Source: Rhizobium sp. G21
Lineage (GTDB): Bacteria; Pseudomonadota; Alphaproteobacteria; Rhizobiales; Rhizobiaceae
Assembly (NCBI RefSeq): GCF_014158035.1
Contig: NZ_JACFXW010000001.1
Span: 2,427,501 to 2,491,500, forward strand
Reading direction: 5' to 3'
Length of the DNA stretch: 64,000 nucleotides
Shown here: positions 51,508-63,189 of the stretch, piece by piece
How positions within the stretch are numbered: position 1 is the first letter of the stretch
Layout of the letters: every line of letters starts with the position of its first letter
Made by a program: the position numbers and the translations under genes
Notes under the pieces: generated by a model
What the model was told of the DNA's origin: nothing
The model's input: only the letters and a program-made list of their open reading frames with translations
The model's database searches: none

Positions 51508-52829
51508 TCAGTCCTTGGGCTGGGACCGGGCGCCCCGACGCGGCAGCTTGAGCTTCGGCGCGGACGATTTCGCCGGCGAGTTGGAGTTGACCGCTTCCGT
51601 TCTTGCGCCATGTTCGCGCATGAAGGAAATGATGCGGGGCACGATTTCCTTGCGGAAGCGCGAGCCGTTGAAGACGCCGTAATGGCCGACATCCGGCTGG
51701 ACGTAATGGGCGCGCTTGCCGTCGGCGAGCGAGGAGCAGAGCGTCTGCGCCGCATGCGTCTGGCCGACGCCGGAAATGTCGTCGTTTTCGCCTTCGACGG
51801 TGAAGAGCGCGGTGCGGCGGATTTTGGAGCAATCGACGCGGGCGGAGCGATGCATCATCTCGCCCTTGGGCAGGGAGTGCTTGATGAACACGGTATCGAC
51901 CGTCTGCAGATAGAATTCGGCCGTCAGATCCATCACGGCCAGATATTCGTCATAGAAATCGCGATGCTTGTCGGCGGAATCGCCGTCGTTCTTGACGAGG
52001 TGGAAAAAGAAATCCTTGTGCGCGATCATATGGCGGTCGAGGTTCATCGACATGAAGCCCGACAGCTGCAGGAAGCCGGGATAGACATTGCGCATGAAGC
52101 CCGGCTGCGGCCAAGGAACCTGCATAACGACATTGTCGGCGAACCAGCTGAGCGGCCTGTCCTGCGCAAGCTGGTTGACGGCGGTGGGATTGATGCGGGT
52201 GTCGATCGGGCCGCCCATCAGCGTCATGGAGGCGGGCGCAAGCGGATCGTTTTCGTCTTCCATACGGGCGACAGCGGCGAGGACCGGCACGGAGGGCTGG
52301 CAGACGGCCAGGACATGCGTGTCTTCACCGAGGAACCGAACCATGTCGATGATGTAATCGATATAGTCGTCGAGATCGAAGGAGCCCTCGCTCAAGGGCA
52401 CCATGCGGGCGTCCTTCCAATCGGTGATGTAGATATCGGCATGGGGAGCAGCGCTTCGACCGTGCCGCGCAACAGCGTGGCGTAGTGGCCGGACATCGGC
52501 GCGACGATCAGCAACTTGGGATCGCGACCATGACCCGGGGGCAGAACGCGCTCGAAATGCAGGAGATCACAGAAGGGTTTCGAGAGCACCACATGCTCGT
52601 GCACCGATGCCGGTCTGCCCGCGATCGTCGTGGTCGGCAGTTCGAAGGCCGGCTTGCCATAGCGGCGGGTGGCGCGTTCGAACACTTCCAGCCCCGCAGC
52701 CATCGACCTGCCGAGAGCAGTGTAGGACAGCGGATTGAAGGGATTGGAATACGCGATCCTGAGCGATTCAGCCGTTGCCCGAGCAGGCGCCATGGCGGCG
52801 TGGCCGAATTCGTAGATGTGATAGAACAT
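51508..52829 (-). CDS. phaZ: Intracellular polyhydroxyalkanoate depolymerase (one frameshift)
   Basis: About 440 residues; mobilises stored poly-3-hydroxybutyrate. The alpha/beta-hydrolase nucleophile elbow reads HVLAVCQPSVPVLAA, with Cys in place of the usual Ser, as in the PhaZa1 group of Ralstonia. GGPIDTRINPTAVN, TVEGENDDISGVGQT (acid) and DVGHYGVFNGSRFR (His) complete the triad. Starts MFYHIYEFGHAAMAPAR, as expected. The frame breaks at ~52445: CTCCCCATG is one C short of a five-C run. Confidence 0.9.
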
Positions 52830-53004
52830 GTAAAACCTGCACCTTTTCCTGGGCCGGACCGCCGGTCACGCATGTTAATTCATAATCGACACTAACAGTT
52901 CCGACTTAATGGACAAGAAACGCGATCGCGCCAAGTCGATCGAAGTCATCACATCTGGTGACGAAATGCGGGAAATTCACCATCTTTGTGATGATTCTCA
53001 CCGA

Positions 53005-54027
53005 TCAGCCTTGCGCCTGGATGACCGCCTTGATCAGCCCAGATTTCTGATGCGCCCAGCGCGGCAGGTCGGTGATCGCGCCTGAAAAATCGGTGCGGTG
53101 GGTGATCAGCTGGTCCGTGTCGATCGCGCCGCTGCGGATAGAGGCGATGACGTGATCGAAATCGGCCTTCTGGGCGTTGCGGCTGCCGATGATCGACATT
53201 TCCCGCTTGTGGAATTCCGGATCGGCGAAAGTGATGTCGTCCTTGACCACGCTGACATAAACGAGGACGCCGCCATGAGCGACGAAAGGCAGCGCCGCCA
53301 TCATCGAGGCGGCATTGCCTGTGGCGTCGAACACGGCCTCGAAGCCTTCGCCTTCGGTGATGGTCTTGGCCTGATCGAGCGCGGACGGGCCGACGGTGAT
53401 GGAGGACGCCAGACCGAAGCGGCCATTCGCTTCCGCCAGACGCTCTTCGCTCAGATCCATCAGCGTCACTTCGAAGCCGGCGATGCGGGCGAAGAGCGCT
53501 GTTCCCAAACCGATAGGACCGGCGCCGACCACGAGCGCGCGCGCTCCCGGCTCGACGGAACCGGCGCGGCGCACGGCATGGGCGCCGATGGCGAGAAACT
53601 CCACCGTCGCGGCCTGTTCCGGAGACAGGCCTTTCGCCGGGTAAGCATTGACGGAGGGCACCACGATTTCCTCGCAGAAGGCGCCGTCGCGATGAACGCC
53701 GAGCACCTCGATCGCCATGCAGCAATTGGGTTTTCCGCGGCGGCAGGCGATGCAGCGCCCGCAGGCGATATAGGGATTGACAGCGACGAGATCGCCGGGC
53801 GCCAGACCGGAGCCGGCGGGCGCCTCCATGACATGAGCGGAAATCTCGTGACCCATGACGCGGGGATAGGCGAGGAAGGGATGCTTGCCTTCATAGATAT
53901 GATAATCGGTGCCGCAAATGCCGATGTGGCTGACCTTCAGCCTTATTTCGCTGGCCTCCGCGGGCTGAGGCGCGGCGCGCTCCACCAGTTCGAGCCGACC
54001 GGGTTCGGCGCACAGAATCGCTTTCAT
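53005..54027 (-). CDS. Zinc-dependent alcohol dehydrogenase family protein
   Basis: 340 residues, medium-chain NAD(P) dehydrogenase. The catalytic zinc site is ICGTDYH plus GHEISAHV; the structural zinc cysteines are in CGRCIACRRGKPNCC; the cofactor loop is VVGAGPIGLGTA. Close to sorbitol/L-idonate/galactonate-type dehydrogenases. GGAGG 8 bases before ATG 54027. It diverges from a GntR regulator that is followed by a mannitol-dehydrogenase-family gene, which suggests use of a sugar acid; the substrate is not shown. Confidence 0.88.
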   Translation of the reverse strand: MKAILCAEPGRLELVERAAPQPAEASEIRLKVSHIGICGTDYHIYEGKHPFLAYPRVMGHEISAHVMEAPAGSGLAPGDLVAVNPYIACGRCIACRRGKPNCCMAIEVLGVHRDGAFCEEIVVPSVNAYPAKGLSPEQAATVEFLAIGAHAVRRAGSVEPGARALVVGAGPIGLGTALFARIAGFEVTLMDLSEERLAEANGRFGLASSITVGPSALDQAKTITEGEGFEAVFDATGNAASMMAALPFVAHGGVLVYVSVVKDDITFADPEFHKREMSIIGSRNAQKADFDHVIASIRSGAIDTDQLITHRTDFSGAITDLPRWAHQKSGLIKAVIQAQG

Positions 54028-54089
54028 CGTCTTTCCTCCCCTCGCCGCTCCCTCGGGCGGCGTCATGCGAATTGCTTTTGTCTTTTATC

Positions 54090-54101
54090 TACAATATACA
54101 A
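54090..54101. promoter_or_regulatory. AT-rich direct repeat in the dehydrogenase/GntR intergenic region
   Basis: TACAATATACAA, two TACAA copies, in a short AT-rich stretch (54070-54103) between divergent genes. It is a plausible operator for the adjacent GntR protein, but the symmetry is not decisive. Confidence 0.3.
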
Positions 54102-54161
54102 TTCGCGCAATGGGAGGATCTGTCGTCGGGGAACGTGGCGACAGGGGCGGACGGAGGACCT

Positions 54162-55043
54162 ATGGCGCGGCAGAATACGCTGTTCAAGGAGGCCTATAAC
54201 AGGTGCCTGAGCGATATCGAGGAGCAGGAAAACCTGCCGTCGGAGCCGGAACTGGGCGAGAAATACGGCATCAGCCGCACCACGGTGCGAGCGATCCTCG
54301 GGCGGATGCGCGACAGCGGCCTGATCGAGTGGGACAAGCGCAACAAGATCGTGCTTCGGCCGCCCAAGGACGAAGACTATTTTCCCGCCGAAGAAACCAA
54401 TTCGCTGAACGAAATCATCGAACGCGCCTTCATGAAACGCATCCTGACCGGCGAGGCCAGCCCGGGCGCGCAGATCAGCGAGGCGGAGATCGCCCGCGAA
54501 GTCGGGGCCGGCACGACCAGCGTGCGTGAATTCCTGATCCGCTTCTCGCGCTTCGGCCTGATCGAGAAGCGACCCAACAGCCATTGGGTGCTCAAGGGTT
54601 TCACCCTGAATTTTGCGCTCGAACTCAGCGAAGTGCGCGAGATGTTCGAATTCAAATCGGCCGAGGCCTTCGCCAGACTGCCGCCCGAGCATCCGGCCTG
54701 GGCGGAGCTCGATGCGATCGAGGACGAGCATCACGACCTGCTCGCCGACATCGAAAACCGCTTCCTGGATTTTTCGGCGCTGGACGAGCGGTTCCATCTG
54801 CTCGTGCATCGCGCCTCGGGCAACCGTTTCGTGATCGATTTTCACGACGTGATCGCCTTCATCTTCCACTATCACTATCAGTGGAACAAGACGCATGCCC
54901 GGGCGCGCAACGAGCGGGCGCTGCGCGAACATCTCGATTATATCGCCGCGCTGCGCTCGCGTGATCCCGCCCGGATCGACGCCGCCTGCCGCATTCATCT
55001 CGCATCGGCGCGTGAAACGCTGATCGCCTCCGTTCCCCATTGA
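54162..55043 (+). CDS. GntR/FadR-type regulator with two winged-helix segments
   Basis: 293 residues. The first winged helix is at ~5-65 (SEPELGEKYGISRTTVRAIL, SGLIEWDKRNKIVLR). A second GntR-like one is at ~80-145 (MKRILTGEASPGAQISEAEI, VGAGTTSVREFLIRF, GLIEKRPNSHWVLKGF). An FCD ligand domain with metal-binding His and Asp follows (FHLLVHRASGNRFV, HYHYQWNKT, REHLDYIAAL). Most FadR-family proteins have only one DNA-binding domain. ATG 54162 has GGAGG 6 bases upstream. It probably controls the divergent dehydrogenase and the next gene, which starts 5 bases downstream. Confidence 0.87.
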   Translation: MARQNTLFKEAYNRCLSDIEEQENLPSEPELGEKYGISRTTVRAILGRMRDSGLIEWDKRNKIVLRPPKDEDYFPAEETNSLNEIIERAFMKRILTGEASPGAQISEAEIAREVGAGTTSVREFLIRFSRFGLIEKRPNSHWVLKGFTLNFALELSEVREMFEFKSAEAFARLPPEHPAWAELDAIEDEHHDLLADIENRFLDFSALDERFHLLVHRASGNRFVIDFHDVIAFIFHYHYQWNKTHARARNERALREHLDYIAALRSRDPARIDAACRIHLASARETLIASVPH

Positions 55044-55048
55044 GACCC

Positions 55049-56149
55049 ATGATGACGACGCCCATTCTTCAATTCGGCACCAGCCGATTTCTGCAGGCCC
55101 ATGCCGATCTGTTCGTCAGCGAAGCGCTGACGCGCGGCGAGGCGATTGGCCCCATCACCATCGTCCAGACGACACGATCCGGCGAACGCAGCAAGCGGCT
55201 GACGGCGCTCGCCGCGCAAGAGGGGTTTCCCGTGCGCATCCGCGGTTTGAAAGATGGTGAAGTGATCGACGAGACCAGGCGGATCACCTCCGTGAAAAAG
55301 GCGCTGTCGATCCATGACGATTGGGCCGAGACGGCTCGGATCTTCTCTGGAGAAGCGAGAGCGGTGATCTCCAACACCGGCGACGCCGGTTTCGACATCG
55401 GCGCCGAAGCAGACGAGATGCCGGAGGGCGCGCCAGAGAGCTTTCCCGGCAAATTGACCAAGCTCCTGCTCGGACGGTTCGAAACTGGCGGGGCGGCGCT
55501 GACCATCCTTCCGGCGGAGCTGATTTCGCGCAATGGCGATGCGCTGAAGGGGATCGTCCTGAGGCTCGCGGCGCGGTGGCGGCTGCCGCAGTCGTTTCTC
55601 GACTGGCTCGAGAGCGAGGTCATCTTCTCCAACACGCTGGTCGACCGTATCGTCTCCGAGCCGATCGAGCCGGCTGGCGCGGTGGCGGAGCCCTATGCGC
55701 TCTGGGCGATCGAAACACGGCCCGGCCAGATCCTGCCCTGTCTGCATCCCGATATCGTGACGGCGCCTGATATCTCTTCGTATGAACGGCTGAAGCTGTT
55801 CATTCTCAATCTCGGCCATACCGCGATGACCGAAAAGTGGCTGGCCTCGGACCTGCCGCGCGACATGGTGGTGCGCGATCTGCTGGCGCGCCCGGATTAT
55901 CTCGATTTCCTGGAGCGACTCTACGCCGAGGAGATCATCCCCGGCTTCGCCATTCGCGGCATGAGGGACGAGGCGGAGGCCTATGCGCGCCAGACGATCG
56001 AGCGCTTCCGCAACCCGTTCCTCGATCACCGGCTCTCCGACATCGCCCAGAACCACCTCGAAAAGATCCGCCGACGCGCCGGCGGCTTTCTCGACTGGAC
56101 CGGCGTCCATGCGCCCACTCTCGAAAATATGATCCAAACGGCCGCCTAG
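55049..56149 (+). CDS. Mannitol dehydrogenase family oxidoreductase (UxuB/UxaB-like)
   Basis: 366 residues. The N-terminal ILQFGTSRFLQAHADLFVSEAL is the cofactor-binding start of mannonate/tagaturonate reductases. ISNTGDAGFDI, FSNTLVDRIV and the C-terminal domain with ILNLGHTAMTEKWL follow. It is shorter than E. coli UxuB or UxaB (~480). Predicted to interconvert a keto-hexuronate and an aldonate with NAD(H). Directly after the GntR gene. ATG 55052 is an alternative start. Confidence 0.82.
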   Translation: MMTTPILQFGTSRFLQAHADLFVSEALTRGEAIGPITIVQTTRSGERSKRLTALAAQEGFPVRIRGLKDGEVIDETRRITSVKKALSIHDDWAETARIFSGEARAVISNTGDAGFDIGAEADEMPEGAPESFPGKLTKLLLGRFETGGAALTILPAELISRNGDALKGIVLRLAARWRLPQSFLDWLESEVIFSNTLVDRIVSEPIEPAGAVAEPYALWAIETRPGQILPCLHPDIVTAPDISSYERLKLFILNLGHTAMTEKWLASDLPRDMVVRDLLARPDYLDFLERLYAEEIIPGFAIRGMRDEAEAYARQTIERFRNPFLDHRLSDIAQNHLEKIRRRAGGFLDWTGVHAPTLENMIQTAA

Positions 56150-56416
56150 TACGTTCAATAAACGCTGCGTCCTCCGATCCGGTGGTTGATGTTTTCCGCC
56201 GGCTCGACTCTTATCGCAGCCGCATCTTCGGTTCGTTTCCGCCCGCTTGTTCAGAAAACAGCAAGCACGGAGGGCCGTCGGGCTTTTGCTGGCGCGTGCT
56301 CCTCCCCGGGTCGTATGCCCGATGCGCAGAAGGCCCGCTCGGTCCGAACCGATGCTGAAATCAACCTTGCGCCGCATCCCGATCGGGTGCGGCTACATTC
56401 TCGACAAGGAATAGAC

Positions 56417-57004
56417 ATGTCCGATAGCCGCCACGCCGACCATCCCGCCGCTTCGATGTTCGTGGAGCGCTGGTCGCCCCGCTCCTTCACCGGCGAAGCC
56501 CTGCCGGAATCGGCGCTGATGACCATTCTCGAGGCCGCCCGTTGGACGCCCTCGGCCAGCAACACCCAGCCCTGGCGCTTCGTCTATGGTTTGAACGGCA
56601 CGCCTGAATTCGATAAGCTCGTCTCGGTGCTGATGGGCTTCAATCAGGTTTGGACCCCCAAGGCGGGCGCGCTGCTGCTCGTCGTGTCCAAGACCCAGAC
56701 GTTCAATGCCGACGGCGCTCAGAGCCCACTGCGCTGGCATTCCTACGACACCGGCGCCGCCGGCCTCGCCATCGCCTTGCAGGCCGAGGCGCTCGGCTAT
56801 CACGCGCATTCGATGGGCGGCGTCGAGGGCGAAAAGGCCAAGGAGGTCTTCTCCATTCCCGAAGGTTACAAGGTGGAAAGCGCCATCGCGATCGGCAAGC
56901 TGGGCCCCAGGGAGGCCCTGCCCGAAAAACTGCAGGAACGCGAAGTGAAGAGCGACCGCATGCCGGTCTCGGAATTTGCTTTCAAAGGCGAATTCAAAGC
57001 CTAA
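56417..57004 (+). CDS. Nitroreductase family protein
   Basis: 195-residue FMN-dependent oxidoreductase. The FMN loop at the start is FVERWSPRSFTGE, followed by AARWTPSASNTQPWRFVY, and GLAIALQAEALGYHAHSMGG closes the flavin site. AAGGA 7 bases before ATG 56417. The 267 bases upstream hold no gene that I can support. Followed by a parS-like site and a terminator shared with gyrB. Confidence 0.9.
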   Translation: MSDSRHADHPAASMFVERWSPRSFTGEALPESALMTILEAARWTPSASNTQPWRFVYGLNGTPEFDKLVSVLMGFNQVWTPKAGALLLVVSKTQTFNADGAQSPLRWHSYDTGAAGLAIALQAEALGYHAHSMGGVEGEKAKEVFSIPEGYKVESAIAIGKLGPREALPEKLQEREVKSDRMPVSEFAFKGEFKA

Positions 57005-57015
57005 CAAACTCTGAA

Positions 57016-57031
57016 TGTTTCACGTGAATCA
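57016..57031. promoter_or_regulatory. parS-like ParB binding site between nitroreductase gene and gyrB
   Basis: TGTTTCACGTGAATCA matches 15 of 16 positions of TGTTTCACGTGAAACA. Best of the four sites and intergenic, next to gyrB. Confidence 0.7.
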
Positions 57032-57034
57032 TAG

Positions 57035-57063
57035 AAAACGCCGGGGATAACCCGGCGTTTTCG
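57035..57063. terminator. Bidirectional terminator, nitroreductase gene/gyrB
   Basis: Perfect 11-bp stem AAAACGCCGGG (57035-57045) with CCCGGCGTTTT (57051-57061), 5-base loop, between convergent genes. Confidence 0.92.
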
Positions 57064-57090
57064 TATCAAGGCGACGCGTATCGAAGGCGA

Positions 57091-59589
<2,499 letters not shown>

Positions 59590-59673
59590 TCACTTTTCAG
59601 AAGGTGACCGACTATAGGATTTTTCGCCGAAAGGCCAAAGCGTGGCCATGGAAATAGGGCGTAAAACCGGTCG

Positions 59674-60051
59674 CTAGCGGGCTTTTTCCCGGAGAAAAAC
59701 GATCCGATCGAGCATTTCCGTCAATTCCGTCACGGCGTCGGGCGGGAGGCCGCGAATTTCGGTCGCCAGACGATTGGCCAGGGCCGTGTAAGCCGCAGGC
59801 AGGCCTGTCGTGTCGACCACGACCCGCGGGTGCGAATGGGAAGCGACACGGAAAAGATCGTCGGCTTCATCCCAGATGATGTTGAAATAACCGGCGACAC
59901 GCTGGAGGAAATCGAAGCTCGGCCGTCCGCGATGGCCGTTTTCGAGCGCCGAGAGATAGGCCGGCGTCACACCCAATGCAGCCGCCATCTGCTTCTGGCT
60001 GACGCCCCGTTCGCGGCGCAGCCGCCGCACGGCCTCGCCGAACGGCGTCAT
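59674..60051 (-). CDS. XRE family transcriptional regulator
   Basis: 125 residues. N-terminal helix-turn-helix at ~17-40 (VSQKQMAAALGVTPAYLSAL, ENGHRGRPS), then an alpha-helical tail. It overlaps the upstream smr-domain gene by four bases, so both are translated together. Target genes unknown. Confidence 0.9.
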   Translation of the reverse strand: MTPFGEAVRRLRRERGVSQKQMAAALGVTPAYLSALENGHRGRPSFDFLQRVAGYFNIIWDEADDLFRVASHSHPRVVVDTTGLPAAYTALANRLATEIRGLPPDAVTELTEMLDRIVFLREKAR

Positions 60052-60602
60052 GACCGCTCACCGCGGCTGCGCGACAGGCGCACATAAAGCGCGCCGTCGC
60101 CGCCGTGATTGGCGGCCGCCGGCTCATAGGACGAAATCAGGGGGCGGAAATCGGGCTTGGAAAACCAGAGCGGCACCGCGCGCTTGAGCGCGCCGTCGCT
60201 GCCGATCGAACCGCCCTTGCCGGTAATCACCAGCACATGCCGGAGGCCGCGTTCATGGGCGCGGACCAGGAAGGAATGCAGGATGGCGTGCGCCTCGGAC
60301 TGGAAAAGGCCATGCAGATCGATCCGCGCTTCGAGCTCCAGCCGCCCCTTGGCGAGCTTTCGCTTGACCGGCTTTTCGAGTGGATGATGGCGCGGCTGTT
60401 GCGGGCGGGGCGTGGGCGCGGGCTCGGTCATGGGCGCCGACACAAGGCTCGGCGGCGAGTTTGCTTCGCCGGATTCATGCTCCTTCATCAAGATTTCAAA
60501 AGCGTCGATATCGCCTATGCGACCCGGTAGCGCACGGGTGGTGCGCGCCACTTTGCCCCAGAGAATGCGGTCTTCGTGGGAGAGCTTCTTCTCACTCGCC
60601 AT
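60048..60602 (-). CDS. Smr/MutS2-type domain protein
   Basis: 184 residues. A charged, Pro-rich N-terminal half is followed by the Smr domain (~95-184) with the LDLHG-type motif ARIDLHGLFQSEAHAIL and VLVITGKGGSIGSDGALKR. Smr domains nick or cleave nucleic acid; this stand-alone form has no assigned substrate. GGGAGC 6 bases before ATG 60602. Its start lies inside the 3' end of mltA. Confidence 0.9.
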   Translation of the reverse strand: MASEKKLSHEDRILWGKVARTTRALPGRIGDIDAFEILMKEHESGEANSPPSLVSAPMTEPAPTPRPQQPRHHPLEKPVKRKLAKGRLELEARIDLHGLFQSEAHAILHSFLVRAHERGLRHVLVITGKGGSIGSDGALKRAVPLWFSKPDFRPLISSYEPAAANHGGDGALYVRLSRSRGERS

Positions 60603-61705
60603 AACCCAGCTCCCGTGCGGCGCGATGGGGAAGAAGAAGAAAGAAATCGGCGGCGTCGCGCACATTGCCCGCAAGCTCGCCCGCAGCGTCGCCCGAGCCG
60701 ATGAAGATATCGGCGCGGGCCGGACCGACGATGGCCGTACCGGTGTCGAGCGCCATCATCAGCCGACGAAACGGTTTTCCGCCGGTGAGATGCGTGAGGC
60801 TGTCCGATGAGAGATAGAACAGTGACGAAAACGTGTGGATCGTTCTGTCGACCGCGATCGACCGCATCGGCTGCAACGGAACCTTGGCGGCGGCGACGGG
60901 CCCCAAGGCGAGATCGCTGACCTCGGCGTCCCGAAAAAGATGTAGGAGCGGTTGGTCCAAAGGATTTCGTCCTGCCGATCTTCATGCGCCGCGAGCCAGG
61001 CGCGGATCGACTGCATGGAGATTTCCGCCTCGGCGATTTCTCCGAGCTCGATCAACCGCCGGCCGATTCCGGAGAAGGGATGTCCAGCCTTGGCGGCATA
61101 AGTGATGCGGCGGATAGCGCCGTCCGGATAGCGCAACCGCGCAGCGCCCTGGACATGAGCAAAAAGACGTCGACCCGCGACCGGGCCCAGGCAATCTCCA
61201 GTCCCCGGCCCGCCAATCCGCCGCGATCGATCTCGCCGCGGTCCAGATAGGCGCAGATCATCCCGTCCGGTCGCCGCTGGCCGAAAGCATAGGACGGATC
61301 GAGGTCTAGGGGGCGATTGGTCTCGTCGAGATCGACCAGGTCCGAGGGGCGGCGATAGAAGGGGTACTGGAATTCGTGGTCTCGATGTTCTGAAACATCC
61401 ACAATCGGCTCATAATAGGCGGTGACGAAACCCGAGTCGCCGGAGGCGGGCCGAATGCGAAACGGCTGGAAACGGGTCTCGATGAATGTCCGCATTTCGG
61501 CCGGGCCCTGGGGATCGATCTCGACCGCCTGCTCGAAAATCTCCGCAAGCAATTCGGGGCGCAATCCCAGCGCCCCGGTTCGATAAGGTTTGACCTCGCG
61601 ACCATGCGCGAGACAACGCCGCATCGACCCGAGCAGATCGCTGGGATCGTCTTCGGCCCAGCCGGGCAGTTCGGAATACGCCGCCGGGATCAGGCCGAAG
61701 CTCAT
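60592..61705 (-). CDS. mltA: Membrane-bound lytic murein transglycosylase A (two frameshifts)
   Basis: About 371 residues. MltA domain with FVTAYYEPIVDV (~100), LDRGEIDRGGLAGRGLEIAW, then YPDGAIRRITYAAKAGHPF, and a 3D domain whose ALDTGTAIVGPARADIFIGS, SGDAAGELAG contains the catalytic Asp. Breaks at ~61153 (CTCATGTCC, one C short) and ~60937 (TTTTT for six T). No signal peptide or lipobox is seen at ATG 61705 (MSFGLIPAAYSELPG), six bases after the Tim44-like stop. It cleaves peptidoglycan glycan strands. Confidence 0.9.
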
Positions 61706-61710
61706 CGTGG

Positions 61711-62423
61711 TCAGCCTTCCGACTGGGTCGAAACGAGCTTCCAGTTCGGATCGCGCGAACGGGTGTCGCGCAGGAAGGTCCAGCGGTCCTTGACCTCGGA
61801 CACATCTTCGGCATTGCCATCCACCAGCGTTCCCGCCTTGTCATAGGTGGCGGAAATCAGCTGGCTGACGATCTTCATCGTCACGGTGACCTCCGGGCCT
61901 TCGAGATTGGCCGCAACCATTTCCGCCTTATCGATGCCGACGAAACTGAACTTGACCTTCTCGCCCGCCTTCTCCCGCTCGGCGATCGCGGCGTTGAAGC
62001 CCTCATAGACATCGTTGGAAAGCAGGTTCTTCAAGGTCTTGCGGTCGCCCTCCGCATAGGCGGTGACGATCATTTCATAGGCCGCCTGCGCTCCCTGAAC
62101 GAATTGCTGCGGGTCGAACGACGGGTCTGCGTCGACGATCCGGCGCAATGATTCGTTCAGCGCGGCGCCGGGCGGGGCGAAATCATCGATCGACTGATAG
62201 CGATTTTCAGGTTCGGATGCGCCGCGCCGCGGCAGCGTGATGACCTTGCCGTCTTCCGCCGGCGCCTGGGGCCGTTCGGCCTCCCGCGCGGATTCGCGCG
62301 GCGAAAAAGGATCGTAGGGCTGCTTCTCATGCCCGGTGCGTTTTCCCAGAACGCTGCGGAGGTTCAAAAAATCAACGCCGCAACGATCAGGAAAAACAGG
62401 GTGATGATACTGTCTGTGCCCAT
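61711..62423 (-). CDS. Tim44-like domain protein (one frameshift)
   Basis: About 237 residues. The start MGTDSIITLFFLIVAALIF is an N-terminal membrane helix. A linker rich in Pro, Arg and Glu follows, then the Tim44-like fold (~90-237: FVQGAQAAYEMIVTAYAEGD, KWKL-like end PNWKLVSTQ). The frame breaks at ~62368, where GATTTTTTGAACC has six T in place of seven, so FLNLRSVLGKRTG continues in the next frame. Relatives (TimA) are bound to the inner membrane near secretion-related genes. Confidence 0.88.
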
Positions 62424-62518
62424 GGCTGGCTTTGCCCTCGGTTCTTAAATTGCCTGCTTCGCTTCCCATATAGTCGTCCTATGAATATCATTCAAACGGA
62501 GGAGACAAGGGAATTACA

Positions 62519-63031
62519 ATGCGCACCACTCTGCCGCTTCTGGCGTTTCTCGCCACGCCGATCCTGGAGATCGCGACTTTCATTCTCGTCGGACAACGGA
62601 TCGGCGTCGGACCGACGCTTCTTCTGGTGCTATTCGCCGGATTTGCCGGCGTGATGATCTTGCGACGGCAGGGGCTGGGCGCGCTGAAGAAACTGAACCG
62701 AAATCTGCGCCGCGAGAGCCTGTCCGGAGAAGGACTGGCGGACGGCTTCCTGATTGCGGTCGCAGCCGTGCTGCTGATCATTCCCGGATTTCTGACCGAC
62801 ATCGCCGCGCTTCTCCTGCTTCTGCCGCCCGTCCGCCGTCTGATCTGGCGGCGTTGGGCCAGTTCGATCGAGATGCGCAGCTATTACAGCTCCAGTCATT
62901 CCCGGGGACCCGCAAATGGCGACGCACGATCCAACCGCGATTTCGTCGATCTCTCGCCGGAGGACTTTCGCCGTGCGGCGGATCCCGACGCTGCGCCTCG
63001 AACGGCCCGACTGAGGCGCCGAGGGTTGTAA
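62519..63031 (+). CDS. FxsA family membrane protein
   Basis: 170 residues with three to four helices (LPLLAFLATPILEIATFILV, GPTLLLVLFAGFAGVMIL, FLIAVAAVLLIIPGFLTDIAALLLLLPPVR). The glycine-proline order in the last helices is the FxsA signature. E. coli FxsA affects exclusion of phage T7 by the F plasmid; the role here is unknown. Divergent from the Tim44-like gene. Confidence 0.92.
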   Translation: MRTTLPLLAFLATPILEIATFILVGQRIGVGPTLLLVLFAGFAGVMILRRQGLGALKKLNRNLRRESLSGEGLADGFLIAVAAVLLIIPGFLTDIAALLLLLPPVRRLIWRRWASSIEMRSYYSSSHSRGPANGDARSNRDFVDLSPEDFRRAADPDAAPRTARLRRRGL

Positions 63032-63189
63032 GCATCCGACCTAAATGCTAGATGGCAAGCCCCGGGGCTCAGCGCCCTATGCTTCGGTCAGAGAAGTCCA
63101 ACTTCACCGCCGGCCCGTCGCCGTGAACCCCGGACAATGGAATCTTTGAGGCGAACCAGTCGTTCGCCCTGGCGATGAGGAAAGAGATC

